64,000 bases of DNA from Halopseudomonas salina (GCF_008641105.1 NZ_VTTI01000006.1:176139-240138); one strand, 5' to 3'; positions 48,326-58,773 are shown, counted from the stretch's first letter. Notes: generated by a model not told the origin, from the letters alone. A program made the numbers and translations.

Positions 48326-49848
48326 TGAATCACTTGCCGGTTCTTCCTGTTCTGATACCCATGTTTGTCGGTGCCTTGCTGCTGCTGATGGCGCGCAGCA
48401 GCATGACCCTCAAACGGAGCCTGTCCCTGCTGGCCACCCTGGTACAGGTGCCGCTCGCACTGGTCCTGATGAGCCAGGCCGATGCCGGGACTATTGTCTA
48501 TGCGCTGGGTAACTGGGAGCCCCCGTTCGGCATAGTGCTGGTGGTTGATCGTCTGGCGGCTCTGATGCTGGGGATTGCTGCGGTGCTGGCCAGCGGCGTG
48601 ATCATCTATGCTGCGCGTGGTGACGATGGGCTGGGTCGCAACTTCCATGCGATTTTCCAGTTTCAACTGATGGGTATCACCGGTGCCTTCCTCACCGGTG
48701 ACCTGTTCAATCTCTTCGTGTTCTTCGAGATTCTGCTGATCGCCTCGTACGCCTTGCTGCTGCATGGGGCGGGGTCTGCCCGCGTGCGCGCCGGCCTGCA
48801 TTATGTGGTGCTCAACCTGTTCGGGTCGGCTCTGTTCCTGATCGCGGCGGGAACGCTCTATGGTATTACCGGCACGCTCAACATGGCTGACATGGCGCTG
48901 AGAGTTGCCACGCTGGATCCGGCCGATGCGCCCGTGGCCGGTGCCGCAGGCATGTTGCTGCTGATTGTATTCGGCCTCAAATCGGCGATCTTCCCGCTGT
49001 ACTTCTGGCTGCCCAAGGCTTATGCGGCGGCGACTGCCCCGGTGGCTGCACTTTTTGCGATCATGACCAAGGTTGGGCTGTATTCCATTCTGCGCGTCTA
49101 CACCCTGATCTTCGGCGCTGAAGCGGGGGAGCTGGCGAATCTGGCAAGCGCCTGGATCTGGCCGGTGGCGCTGGTCACCATAGCGTTAGGCGCTATCGGC
49201 GCACTGGCGGCAGCCAGCCTCAATGGCCTGATTTCGTATCTGATCGTGGTCTCCGTGGGTACCCTGCTGGCGGGTATTGCGCTGGGAACCCAGGAGGCGT
49301 TGACCGCCAGCCTTTATTACCTGATCCATACCACCTGGGTCAGCGGGGCCCTGTTTTTGCTGGCGGGTATCATCAGCCGCTTACGCGGCCCCCGCTTCGG
49401 GTCCCGTCTGATACCCGGCCCGCAAATGGAACATGCCAAGTTGGTCAGTGCCCTGTTCTTTATCGCTGCGATATCGGTGATAGGCATGCCGCCGTTCTCT
49501 GGCTTCCTCGGCAAGGCGATGCTCCTTGCCGCGGCAGGCACAGGCTTAAAAGCGGCGCTGCTTTACCCTGCGCTGCTGGTCGGCAGCCTGGTTGTACTTG
49601 TGGCCATGAGCAGGGCAGGCACCACTTTGTTCTGGCGTCATGATGCGGCTCCGGCAATTGCCGAGCCACTGGACAGGCTGCGCCTTGTGGCAGCTCTGTT
49701 GTTACTCGTTGGTAGCCCCGGGCTGGTGCTTTTTGCCAATCCGGTACTTACCTACCTGGATGCTACCGCGGCGCAATTACTTGCACCTGCTACCTACATC
49801 GAGCAAGTCATGTCGGTCGTTCCAGTCGCTTCGGGAGTTCAACCATGA
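48325..49848 (+). CDS. mrpD: Mrp antiporter subunit D (system 2)
   Basis: 507 residues, NuoN/M-like. Conserved parts are LFNLFVFFEILLIASYALL, FGLKSAIFPLYFWLPKAYA and TKVGLYSILRVY. The ATG at 48325 overlaps the mrpC stop (TGATG). Confidence 0.94.
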   Translation: MNHLPVLPVLIPMFVGALLLLMARSSMTLKRSLSLLATLVQVPLALVLMSQADAGTIVYALGNWEPPFGIVLVVDRLAALMLGIAAVLASGVIIYAARGDDGLGRNFHAIFQFQLMGITGAFLTGDLFNLFVFFEILLIASYALLLHGAGSARVRAGLHYVVLNLFGSALFLIAAGTLYGITGTLNMADMALRVATLDPADAPVAGAAGMLLLIVFGLKSAIFPLYFWLPKAYAAATAPVAALFAIMTKVGLYSILRVYTLIFGAEAGELANLASAWIWPVALVTIALGAIGALAAASLNGLISYLIVVSVGTLLAGIALGTQEALTASLYYLIHTTWVSGALFLLAGIISRLRGPRFGSRLIPGPQMEHAKLVSALFFIAAISVIGMPPFSGFLGKAMLLAAAGTGLKAALLYPALLVGSLVVLVAMSRAGTTLFWRHDAAPAIAEPLDRLRLVAALLLLVGSPGLVLFANPVLTYLDATAAQLLAPATYIEQVMSVVPVASGVQP

Positions 49849-50351
49849 TGGCTCGCAGTGCGTTTTTTCCACACCCCTGGCTGAGCCTGGTGCTGCTGCT
49901 CGTGTGGTTGCTGCTCATGAACAGTCTTTCTGCCGGTACCTGGGTATTGGGCGTCTTTCTTGCCTGGGGCATACCGCAGCTGACCGATGTGTTCTGGCCC
50001 AATCCGCCAAAACTGCATCATCCCCTGGTGTTACTGCGCTTTGCTGTCCGGGTTCTGGGTGATATTGCTATTGCCAACCTCGAGGTGGCCAAGCTGGTGG
50101 TTGGCGCCAATACCAAGTTGCAGCCCGGTTTTATCGAGTATCCACTGGAGCTCACCGATGATTTTGCCATCAGTCTCCTGGCCAGCACTATTTCCCTGAC
50201 GCCAGGCACCGTCTCGTCCGATATAAGCGATGACCGCCGGACTCTGCTTATTCATGCGCTGACCGTTGACGACGAACAGGCTCTGATCGAGACGATCAAG
50301 CAGCGTTATGAGCGACCCCTGATGGAGGTGTTCGAATGCTCTCAGCCGTAA
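49845..50351 (+). CDS. mrpE: Mrp antiporter subunit E (system 2)
   Basis: 168 residues: N-terminal helices and the conserved tail LASTISLTPGTVSSDISDDRRTLLIHAL. The start overlaps the mrpD stop by four bases. The 3' end runs 16 bases into mrpF. Confidence 0.92.
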   Translation: MMARSAFFPHPWLSLVLLLVWLLLMNSLSAGTWVLGVFLAWGIPQLTDVFWPNPPKLHHPLVLLRFAVRVLGDIAIANLEVAKLVVGANTKLQPGFIEYPLELTDDFAISLLASTISLTPGTVSSDISDDRRTLLIHALTVDDEQALIETIKQRYERPLMEVFECSQP

Positions 50352-50605
50352 TTTTTCTGTGCATGGGCATCATGTCTGTTGCGATGGTGCTGAACATGTT
50401 GCGTCTGTTCAAGGGCCCTGATCTGCCTGACCGCATACTGGCGCTCGATACCCTGTACATCAATGCCATTGCACTGATCGTGCTGCTTGGGCTCTATCTG
50501 AGGTCCGATCTGTTTTTCGAGGCAGCCCTGTTGATTGCGGTCATGGGGTTTGTGGGTACGGTCGCGATTGCCAAGCATCTGTTGCGTGGTGACATCATTG
50601 AATAG
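50336..50605 (+). CDS. mrpF: Mrp antiporter subunit F (system 2)
   Basis: 89 residues, three helices (RLFKGPDLPDRILALDTLYIN, EAALLIAVMGFVGTVAIAKHL), the standard size without the tail of copy 1. GGAGG lies nine bases before the ATG, inside mrpE. Confidence 0.92.
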   Translation: MLSAVIFLCMGIMSVAMVLNMLRLFKGPDLPDRILALDTLYINAIALIVLLGLYLRSDLFFEAALLIAVMGFVGTVAIAKHLLRGDIIE

Positions 50606-50614
50606 GAAGCCAAG

Positions 50615-50962
50615 ATGCTAGAAGCCATACAAAGCGCCAGTGCCGTAGAATGGGTTGTGGCTGCGCTCATTTTGCTGGGCAGTGTATTTGCCCTGATCGG
50701 CTCTATCGGGCTCTGGAAGCTGCCGGATTTCTATATGCGGCTGCACGGCCCTACCAAGGCGTCAACGCTCGGTGTAGGTGCTCTGGTGATCGGCTCACTG
50801 GTGTATTTCAGTGCCACCCGCGACGGGATCAGCCTGCATGAGCTATTGATAACACTTTTTCTGTTTATCACTGCGCCGGTCAGCGCACATATGTTGGCCA
50901 AGGCCGCGATGCATGGTCGGGTGACTCGCGTCGAGAGAACCCGGGGCAAGCCCTGGGAGTAG
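50615..50962 (+). CDS. mrpG: Mrp antiporter subunit G (system 2)
   Basis: 115 residues with LIGSIGLWKLPDFYMRLHGPTKASTLGVGA, the MrpG signature. It follows mrpF by nine bases and ends the second Mrp operon. No clear terminator follows. Confidence 0.93.
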   Translation: MLEAIQSASAVEWVVAALILLGSVFALIGSIGLWKLPDFYMRLHGPTKASTLGVGALVIGSLVYFSATRDGISLHELLITLFLFITAPVSAHMLAKAAMHGRVTRVERTRGKPWE

Positions 50963-51245
50963 GTCGGGGGTGTGCAGCTTCTTGCGCAATTGCTTGCACC
51001 TCAAAGGCTTATCTCGGCTGGCGGGTGAGGCCCTCAGCGGCCTCCGGTCTCTCTGGCAACTTCCTGCGCGCAGCTGCGCAAGGCTTTGCGCAATATCCCG
51101 TGAACTGGCGCACAGTTTGATTTTTCGGCTGATGAAAAATAGCGTATGTACTTGATTTTAAAAGATAATATAAGTTCGGCACAGGTCTTGTAAGTAGATG
51201 AGCTCCAGGGCGTAGAACGTCCACAACCCCGCAAGGAGAGCTCCG
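50963..51245 (+). promoter_or_regulatory. hcp upstream region: candidate sigma-54 promoter and TTGCGCAA palindromes
   Basis: CGGCACAGGTCTTGTA (51177-51192) fits the sigma-54 pattern with GG at -24, correct ten-base spacing and TTG at -12; the -12 dinucleotide is GT rather than GC. Two perfect TTGCGCAA palindromes (50982-50989 and 51086-51093), and a related CTGCGCAA at 51074-51081, lie about 90-195 bp upstream, where enhancer-binding activators bind. An AT-rich tract (51130-51175) between them could take IHF. Confidence 0.45.
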
Positions 51246-51764
51246 ATGCCAACACCCGCTTATATGTCCCTCGAAGGCACCAAGCAAGGTCTGATCACAG
51301 CAGGTACTTTTACCGAGGACTCGGTCGGCAATATCTTCCAGGAAGGCCACGAGGATCAGATTCTGGTTCAGGCCTTCGATCATCAGGTAATCATCCCGCG
51401 TGATCCGCAATCCGGTCAGCCAACCGGTCAGCGCGTTCACAAACCACTGATGATCACCAAGGTGTTCGACAAGTCTTCCCCGTTGATCTTCAACGCCCTG
51501 ACCTCAGGTGAGCGCTTGAGCAGTTGCCGCCTGGAGTGGTATCGCACCTCCGCTACCGGCACCCAGGAGCACTACTATACGATTGAGCTGCAGGACGCGA
51601 TCATCGTTGATGTGCAGTCGCACATGCCCAATTGTCAGGATCCGAATCTGTCGCACTTCACCCATCTGGAAGATGTGTACTTTACCTACCGCAAGATTAT
51701 CTGGACCCACGAAGTCTCCGGCACTTCCGGTTCCGATGACTGGCGCACGCCGATCTCTGCCTGA
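51246..51764 (+). CDS. hcp: Hcp, type VI secretion tube protein
   Basis: 172 residues of the Hcp family: MPTPAYMSLEGTKQGLITAG, GRVHKPLMITKVFDKSSPL-like core, CRLEWYRTSATGTQEHYYTIEL and a C-terminal LEDVYFTYRKIIWTH. Hcp hexamers stack into the T6SS inner tube and carry effectors. This copy stands alone with no other T6SS genes in the window, as do many hcp copies in pseudomonads. AAGGAG lies seven bases before the ATG, and its own terminator follows. Confidence 0.95.
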   Translation: MPTPAYMSLEGTKQGLITAGTFTEDSVGNIFQEGHEDQILVQAFDHQVIIPRDPQSGQPTGQRVHKPLMITKVFDKSSPLIFNALTSGERLSSCRLEWYRTSATGTQEHYYTIELQDAIIVDVQSHMPNCQDPNLSHFTHLEDVYFTYRKIIWTHEVSGTSGSDDWRTPISA

Positions 51765-51795
51765 TCCCAGGCTTGCCGGTTAAAAGCCAGGCATT

Positions 51796-51835
51796 AAAAA
51801 ACCACCTTCGGGCTCAAGCCCTTGGGTGGTTTTTT
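51796..51835 (+). terminator. Rho-independent terminator of hcp
   Basis: AAAAAACCACC (51796-51806) pairs with GGTGGTTTTTT (51825-51835), with an inner hairpin (GGGCTcaAGCCC), ending in six T. It lies 31 bases after the hcp stop; the A-run also makes it work for the opposite OmpA-like gene. Confidence 0.9.
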
Positions 51836-51876
51836 GTTTCCATACTGCGCGGTGCGCTGGGTAAAGGCTTCGCGGT

Positions 51877-52437
51877 TCAGGGCTGCGTAGCGGCCAGCGC
51901 AATACTGCGAGCAGGATAGGGTGTCAGACGAATCTCCACCCGGCGGTTGAGATCGCGGCCGGTCAGTGTGGAGTTATCAGCCATCGGCCTGTCTTCACCC
52001 ATGGTGTGCAGGCTCATGCGCTGGCTACTCACACCGCCGAGCATCAGCACGCTGGCCACAGCCTGAGCGCGCTCCATGCTCAGGCGCCGATTGAGCTCCC
52101 GGTCACCGTCGCTGCTGCTGTGCCCGATTACCGCGTACTGACTGCCCATGTCATCCTTCAGCGCTTTCGCCACCTTGCCCAGCGGTGCCAGGCCCGAAGG
52201 CAACAGAAGCGTGCGCTTGGGGTGGAAAGTGCCGTCGACGGGAATGATCAGCCGGATCTGCTCGCCTTCACGCTGTACTTCAAAACCCTGCGCCTCGGCA
52301 ACCGCGGTCAGGCTGGCTATCCTGGGCTCTGCCCAGGGCGGCGGCGGTGCTACAGCCACAGGGGCGGGTGGAGGGGTAGAGCAGGCGGTCAATGCCATTG
52401 AGATGATGACGGCGGAAACGGCGGTTAGTTTTTTCAT
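51877..52437 (-). CDS. OmpA-family lipoprotein
   Basis: 186 residues: lipoprotein signal (VIISMALTAC), a proline-rich spacer, and an OmpA_C-like domain (YAVIGHSSSDGDRELNRRLSMERAQAVASVLM ... GRDLNRRVEIRL) that binds peptidoglycan. It resembles Pal/YiaD-type anchors. It converges on hcp, but there is no evidence for a T6SS role. Confidence 0.85.
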   Translation of the reverse strand: MKKLTAVSAVIISMALTACSTPPPAPVAVAPPPPWAEPRIASLTAVAEAQGFEVQREGEQIRLIIPVDGTFHPKRTLLLPSGLAPLGKVAKALKDDMGSQYAVIGHSSSDGDRELNRRLSMERAQAVASVLMLGGVSSQRMSLHTMGEDRPMADNSTLTGRDLNRRVEIRLTPYPARSIALAATQP

Positions 52438-52584
52438 ATTGCCCTGGGAGTCGTGCTCAAATGTTATTGGTTACTGGCGTTGCTAGGGTAGTTGCGATAC
52501 TCCTGCTAGGCTAGCACCAGTTGATCTTTTTGTGACCAGTTACCTTTAAGTATTTCTGTATATTATTGATTTCGAGGACCGCAA

Positions 52585-53238
52585 ATGCCCGTTTCCCGTT
52601 GTTCGATGCCCGCAATGAGCACCACGCTCGCGCTCGTTACCCTATCCGGCTGCGCCTGGTTGCCGCAATCCGATGGGGAAGGGTCCTCGCGAACCAGTGG
52701 GCTGATGCACCTGACAGAGGAGGGGGCACGGCTTGAAACCTGTTCCGGCTCTGCCCATCAGGTGCGGATAGACGGTGAGTTGAGAGCTCTTTTTGAGCGC
52801 GTGGCGGAGCCAGCCCAGAACGTGCTCTTTGTCGAACTCCGCGGACAACTTGTTGACGGCAACAGCATCAGCCCCGGCGCTGTTGTGCGCCTGGGTGCTA
52901 CTGGTGATGGTTGTGCAGACGAGGTTGCTGCGGCCAGCCAGTGGGTTGCGGAAGGCGAGCGGCCCGAATGGATGGTACGCATTGCCGGCTCCGGCCTGCA
53001 GCTGACTACCCTCGGTGACGAATGGCAACCGATCATCACCGAAAAACTACCCGACGGCGTGCGGAGTTTCCGCACTCTTGAGGGCGAGCCAGTTGAGCTC
53101 TGGGTATACCCGAAACCCTGCTTCTCCCGTCTCAACGGATATTACTATCAATCCAGTACACGGCTGCTGACAGCGGGTGAGAGCTTCGCTGGCTGTGCCT
53201 ACCCGGGCCTCCTGACAGGCCCGCCATCCGCTGACTAA
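52585..53238 (+). CDS. Lipoprotein of unknown function
   Basis: 217 residues with a probable lipoprotein signal (LALVTLSGC) after a long start region, two paired-cysteine segments (LETCSGS, DGCADEV), and a C-terminal PCFSRLNGYYYQSSTRLLTAGESFAGCAYPG that recalls the NlpE/COG3650-type envelope lipoproteins. GAGGA lies just before the ATG. The function is unknown. Confidence 0.72.
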   Translation: MPVSRCSMPAMSTTLALVTLSGCAWLPQSDGEGSSRTSGLMHLTEEGARLETCSGSAHQVRIDGELRALFERVAEPAQNVLFVELRGQLVDGNSISPGAVVRLGATGDGCADEVAAASQWVAEGERPEWMVRIAGSGLQLTTLGDEWQPIITEKLPDGVRSFRTLEGEPVELWVYPKPCFSRLNGYYYQSSTRLLTAGESFAGCAYPGLLTGPPSAD

Positions 53239-53244
53239 CCCAGC

Positions 53245-53946
53245 CTAGCCGCCGAGATAGGCGCTGCGCACCTGCGGGTCGCTGAGCAAGGCTTCCCCGG
53301 TGTCCTGGGTCACGATGCGACCGTGCTCCATCACGTAGCCGCGATCAGCCAGCTTCAATGCCTGGTTGGCGTTCTGCTCGACCAGAAAGATGGTCACGCC
53401 CTGTTCGCGCAGTTGTTCGATAATCTCGAATATCTGCTGGATAATGATGGGAGCCAGGCCCAGGGAAGGTTCATCGAGTAGCAACAACTTCGGTTTGCTC
53501 ATCAAGGCTCTGCCGATTGCGAGCATCTGCTGTTCGCCACCCGACATAGTGCCGGCCCGTTGCTGGAACCGCTCCTTCAGCCGTGGAAACAGGGTCAGGG
53601 TGGTATCCATCTGCTCCTGGAACGCGTCCCTATGGGTAAAGAACCCGCCCATGCTTAGATTTTCTTCCACGGTCAGGCGCGAAAACACCCGCCGACCCTC
53701 GGGTACTATGGCGATGTCCTTGCGCATGATCTCGGCAGTGGTAAGCCCCGTCAGCTCTTCACCGGCATAGCGGATACTGCCGGTGGTAGCGGCCGGATCG
53801 CCGCACAGCGTCATCAGCAGGGTAGTCTTGCCAGCCCCGTTGGCGCCGATCAGGGTAACAATCTCGCCGCGCTCCACCTCCAGACTCACATCATGCAGTG
53901 CCTGAATCTTGCCGTAGTGGGTTGATACGTTCTTCATGTACAGCAT
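53245..53946 (-). CDS. livF: Branched-chain amino acid ABC transporter ATPase LivF
   Basis: 233 residues: Walker A GANGAGKTTLL, signature MSGGEQQMLAIGRAL, Walker B LLLLDEPSLGLAP, and the LivF-type ending TGEALLSDPQVRSAYLGG. Last gene of the leftward livHMGF operon. Confidence 0.95.
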   Translation of the reverse strand: MLYMKNVSTHYGKIQALHDVSLEVERGEIVTLIGANGAGKTTLLMTLCGDPAATTGSIRYAGEELTGLTTAEIMRKDIAIVPEGRRVFSRLTVEENLSMGGFFTHRDAFQEQMDTTLTLFPRLKERFQQRAGTMSGGEQQMLAIGRALMSKPKLLLLDEPSLGLAPIIIQQIFEIIEQLREQGVTIFLVEQNANQALKLADRGYVMEHGRIVTQDTGEALLSDPQVRSAYLGG

Positions 53947-53958
53947 GCAGATTAACCC

Positions 53959-54732
53959 TCAGGTTTCGCCAAGATAGGCCTTGATGACGTCAGGATTCAG
54001 CCGGACTTCTTCCGGTGTGCCCTGGGCCAGCGGACAGCCCTGGTTGATCACCACGATATGATCGGAAATATCCATAACCAGCTTCATGTCATGCTCGATG
54101 AGCAAGACCGTGAGGTCGTGGTTATCGCGCAACTCGGCGATCAGCTCCTTGAGATCCTCTGTTTCCCGCGGGTTGAGGCCGGCAGCTGGCTCATCGAGCA
54201 TCAGCAGGCTGGGCTGAGTGACCATGCAGCGGGCAATTTCCAGACGACGTTGCTGGCCGTAAGCCAGGGTATTGGCGGTGCGGTTGGCGAATTCGTGCAG
54301 ATTTACTCGGTCGAGCCAGTAAGCCGCGCGGTCCAGGGCTTCCTTTTCGCTGCGACGGTAACCCGGGGTCTTGAACAGACCCGCCAGCATGCTGGTATTC
54401 ATGTTCTGATGTTGTGCGACCATCAGGTTCTCGACGACGGTCATTTCCTTGAACAGGCGCACATGCTGGAAGGTCCTGATCATGCCTTTGCGGGCAACCT
54501 TGAAGCCCGGCAGACCCTGAATCTCTTCGCCGCGAAACACGATCTTGCCATCGCTAGGCTTGTAGAATCCGGTCAGGCAGTTGAATACCGTAGTCTTGCC
54601 CGCGCCATTGGGCCCGATCATCGAGACGATCTGTTTTTCGTGTACCTGCAGGCCTACACCGTTGACGGCCAGCAAACCGCCAAAACGCATGGTCAGGCCC
54701 GATACGTCGAGCAGGGGAGTCATCGCAGTCAT
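53959..54732 (-). CDS. livG: Branched-chain amino acid ABC transporter ATPase LivG
   Basis: 257 residues: Walker [18 protein letters not shown], signature [15 protein letters not shown], Walker [16 protein letters not shown], and the extended C-terminus [19 protein letters not shown]. It pairs with LivF; 12 bases separate them. Confidence 0.95.
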   Translation of the reverse strand: MTAMTPLLDVSGLTMRFGGLLAVNGVGLQVHEKQIVSMIGPNGAGKTTVFNCLTGFYKPSDGKIVFRGEEIQGLPGFKVARKGMIRTFQHVRLFKEMTVVENLMVAQHQNMNTSMLAGLFKTPGYRRSEKEALDRAAYWLDRVNLHEFANRTANTLAYGQQRRLEIARCMVTQPSLLMLDEPAAGLNPRETEDLKELIAELRDNHDLTVLLIEHDMKLVMDISDHIVVINQGCPLAQGTPEEVRLNPDVIKAYLGET

Positions 54733-55984
54733 GTTCTGAGCTCCATATGCGGACGCTTCATCGGTAATAGACCCTGGGGCCGCCAGATCATCATCAGCAC
54801 CATCATCAGACCGAACAGCAGCATGCGGTATTCATTAAACTCGCGCGCCAGCTCCGGCAGGATAGTCATGATGATCGCCGCCAGAATAACACCCACCTGT
54901 GAGCCCATGCCGCCCAGCACGACGATCGCCAGAATGATCGCCGACTCGATAAAGGTGAAGGACTCGGGGCTGATAAAGCCCTGCCGCGCAGCAAAGAAAC
55001 AGCCTGCGAAACCAGCGAAGGTGGCGCCGATGGTGAAGGCGTTGAGTTTGATTGCAGTGGGGTTGATGCCCAGCGAACGGCAGGCTATTTCGTCCTCGCG
55101 CAAAGCTTCCCAGGCGCGACCGATGGGCATGCGCAGCAGGCGATTGATTACATAAAGAGTGATCAGCACCAATGCCAGGGCCAGCAGGTACAGGAAAATG
55201 ACTCGATGGCTGGAATCGTAGTCCAGGCCAAAGAACTCGTGAAAGGTCTGCATGCCCTCACTGGCACGGCGGCTGAATTCCAGGCCGAACAGGGTAGGCT
55301 TGGGGATGCTGCCGATACCGTTCGGGCCATTGGTCAACCAGGTCATGTTGTTAAGCAGGATTCGGATGATTTCCCCGAAGCCCAGCGTCACGATCGCCAG
55401 ATAGTCGCCGCGCAGCCGCAGAACGGGAAAGCCCAGCAGGAAGCCGAAAAGCGCAGCCATGGCGCCGGCGACCAGCAGGCCGGTCCAGAATCCCAGGCCG
55501 AAATACATCGCCAGCAGCGCGTAGGTGTAGGCGCCTACTGCATAAAAGCCGACATAACCGAGATCCAGCAAGCCCGCCAGACCGACCACGATATTCAGGC
55601 CCAGGCCAAGCATGATGTAGATCAGCACCAGCGTCGCCAGATCCACACCGCCACGGTTGGCCATGAACGGGAAAACCACTGCCCCGGCAATCAGAAAACA
55701 CCAGAACAGACGCTGCAATGCCGGTTTGTCACGCAGATCGGCAAGCTTGGGTGGCGTTTTTGGCACGCTGGGAATCGCGCGCCACAGACCATTTATCTGG
55801 TCGCGGAACAGGTTGAAGAAGAACAGGAATGCGGCCGCTGCGGCAATCTTCCACAGTACGTCTTCACCTGCGCCGGTGACCGTCAGCCCGGCTCCGCTTT
55901 GCTCCAGGCGCACGCCCATCAGCAGTGCGGTGAGCACTATCACTACCACGGCGGAAATGCAGGCCGCCTTGAAATTGAGAGACC

Positions 55985-55988
<4 letters not shown>
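54729..55988 (-). CDS. livM: Branched-chain amino acid ABC transporter permease LivM
   Basis: 419 residues, about ten helices. The long N-terminal extension typical of Pseudomonas BraE/LivM is present before [29 protein letters not shown]. The ATPase-coupling loop is [29 protein letters not shown]. It overlaps livG by four bases and livH by four. Confidence 0.95.
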
Positions 55989-56917
<929 letters not shown>

Positions 56918-56967
56918 GACACCTGGAATAGCAGGATGAGCAATGCGGGTCAGGACAGACGGGCATC

Positions 56968-57012
56968 AAAAAAACGGGCCCCGGGGCGAATGTAGCTTTG
57001 CCCCGGGGCCCG
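56968..57012 (-). terminator. Terminator/attenuator between the binding protein and livH
   Basis: On the minus strand, a perfect 13-bp stem (CGGGCCCCGGGGC at 56975-56987 with GCCCCGGGGCCCG at 57000-57012) is followed by seven T. It sits ten bases after the binding-protein stop and should limit expression of livHMGF relative to the binding protein. Confidence 0.9.
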
Positions 57013-57021
57013 AACCTGGTG

Positions 57022-58149
57022 TTACTCGGTCAGAGCAGACTTGGTTGCGTCAGCGTGCCATTTGTAGACAACGAAGTTGAAGTCCTGCAGGTCACCCTTT
57101 TCGTTAAAGCTCAAGGTGCCGGTAGGTGTATCGAACTCGTTGCTGCGCAGGGCCTTGGCTACTTCGAAGGTATCATTTTCGCCGGCCAGCTTGATGCCGT
57201 CAGCAATGATCTGCACCGCTGCGTAAGCCGGGAATACGAAAGGACCTGATGGATCTTCGTTTTTTGCCTTGAATGCAGCAACCAGTTCGGCGTTACGCGG
57301 ATCCTGATCGAATGCCTTGGGCAGGGTAACCAGCAGGCCTTCTGACGCCTCACCGGCGATCGCGGAGATGTCGGGGTTACCCACACCTTCAGGGCCCATG
57401 AAGGTCACATCCAGACCCTGTTCGGAAGACTGACGCAGGATCAGGCCCAGTTCGGGATGGTAGCCACCGTAATAGACAAAATCGACGCCTTCCTGACGCA
57501 GCTTGGCGATCAGTGCAGAGAAGTCCTTGTCACCGGCAGTGATGCCTTCAAATACCGGTACCGCTACACCACCCTCGACCAGCACGTCGCGCACGGCTGT
57601 GGCGATGCCTTCACCATACTGCTGCTTGTCGTGAATAACAGCGACTTTCTTCGGCTTGACCTGCTCGACAATATAGTTGCCAGCAGTTGGGCCCTGCAGG
57701 CTATCCAGACCGATGGTGCGGAACACCAGCTCGTAGCCACGCTCGGTGATTTCCGGGCTGGTGGAGGCGGCGGTAACCATCAGAATGCCTTCGTCTTCGT
57801 AGATATCAGAGGCGGGCTGCGTAGAGCTTGAGCACAGGTGGCCTACTACGTACTGGATCTCTTCGTTGACAATGCGGTTGGCCACGGCTACAGCCTGCTT
57901 CGGATCGCAGGCGTCGTCGAATACGACACCTTCGAGCTGGCTACCGTTCACGCCACCGGCCTTGTTGATCTGTTCGATGGCCATCTTGGCACCAATGAAC
58001 TGCATGTCGCCGTACTGGGCAACGGGGCCAGTGACGGGGCCGGCGAGGGCGATCTTGATGTTGTCTGCTGCGAGCGCAAAGTTGCTGGCACCGGCAACTG
58101 CGGCGGCGGCAATAAACAGGGAGATTGCTTTTTTCTGAGCCATTTTCAT
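57022..58149 (-). CDS. braC: Branched-chain amino acid ABC transporter substrate-binding protein
   Basis: 375 residues: signal peptide (KAISLFIAAAAVAGASNFALA), then NIKIALAGPVTGPVAQYGDMQFIGAKMAIEQIN, the cysteine pair around DDACDPKQAV and VGHLCSSSTQPAS, and the conserved ending. It matches BraC/LivJ, which captures Leu, Ile, Val (and Ala, Thr in Pseudomonas). The first ATG (58149) is used; a second is two codons on. Confidence 0.95.
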   Translation of the reverse strand: MKMAQKKAISLFIAAAAVAGASNFALAADNIKIALAGPVTGPVAQYGDMQFIGAKMAIEQINKAGGVNGSQLEGVVFDDACDPKQAVAVANRIVNEEIQYVVGHLCSSSTQPASDIYEDEGILMVTAASTSPEITERGYELVFRTIGLDSLQGPTAGNYIVEQVKPKKVAVIHDKQQYGEGIATAVRDVLVEGGVAVPVFEGITAGDKDFSALIAKLRQEGVDFVYYGGYHPELGLILRQSSEQGLDVTFMGPEGVGNPDISAIAGEASEGLLVTLPKAFDQDPRNAELVAAFKAKNEDPSGPFVFPAYAAVQIIADGIKLAGENDTFEVAKALRSNEFDTPTGTLSFNEKGDLQDFNFVVYKWHADATKSALTE

Positions 58150-58450
58150 TTTATTTTCTCGCTTGATGTTCGTTAGATCGAAGAGTTGGCGGTGTCGGCA
58201 GGTGCCATATCCTGTCCCTCTCCCGGAACTGTACCGGCGCAGTTTAGCAATGTGCGTGTGCGCAGGGAATCAGCGGTTGGTAATTTCCGGGTCATTTATG
58301 GGCCAATGTCCTCTTGCTGCAACATTATGTCTGAAAGTCGACACGCCCTTGTCACAATAGGCTTTTTTCCCGGACTTGCCGACCAATTGTTGCAAGTGCA
58401 GGCAGGATGGTTACCATGCGCTGAATCAATATTGATGAGGATGCATCGCC
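58150..58450. other. Gene-free stretch between braC and the DUF2288 gene
   Basis: About 300 bases holding the divergent promoters. I see no repeat, riboswitch or terminator in it. Confidence 0.5.
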
Positions 58451-58759
58451 ATGACAGGCCCCGATGAGACCTACGCCGCAATTCTGGGCGCGACTTCGCA
58501 GATCGAGTGGCAGGCGCTGGAGCGGCACTTTGCTGCAGGCAACCTGCTTTCGGTAAGCCGCGAGCTGGACCTGGTGGAAGTGGCTGGCGCCTTTACCCGT
58601 GACGACACAGGGCAGGTTCGTCGCTGGATGGAAGACAAGCAGCTGGGCCCCGCCTCGGATGAGGAGGCGGCGGACTGGAGCCGGCGCAACCCCGACACTT
58701 TGTGGGCGGTGGTCATTCGCCCCTGGGTGCTGGTGCAGGAGCGCGCCGCAACACATTGA
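58451..58759 (+). CDS. DUF2288 family protein
   Basis: 102 residues, soluble: IEWQALERHFAAGNLLSVSRELDLVEVAGAFTRDD and WVVIRPWVLVQERAATH-like C-terminus match DUF2288, a small conserved proteobacterial family without known function. GAGG lies ten bases before the ATG. It stands alone, convergent with the ABC transporter genes. Confidence 0.8.
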   Translation: MTGPDETYAAILGATSQIEWQALERHFAAGNLLSVSRELDLVEVAGAFTRDDTGQVRRWMEDKQLGPASDEEAADWSRRNPDTLWAVVIRPWVLVQERAATH

Positions 58760-58773
58760 TGCGGCCAGCTCTT

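Noticed and set aside
51160..51175. Sigma-70 promoter for hcp using GATAATAT
   Set aside because: The -10-like sequence is good, but no acceptable -35 lies 16-18 bp upstream. It is kept only as an alternative to the sigma-54 reading.
54058..55155. 365-codon ORF antisense to livG/livM
   Set aside because: Shadow of two well-supported ABC transporter genes.
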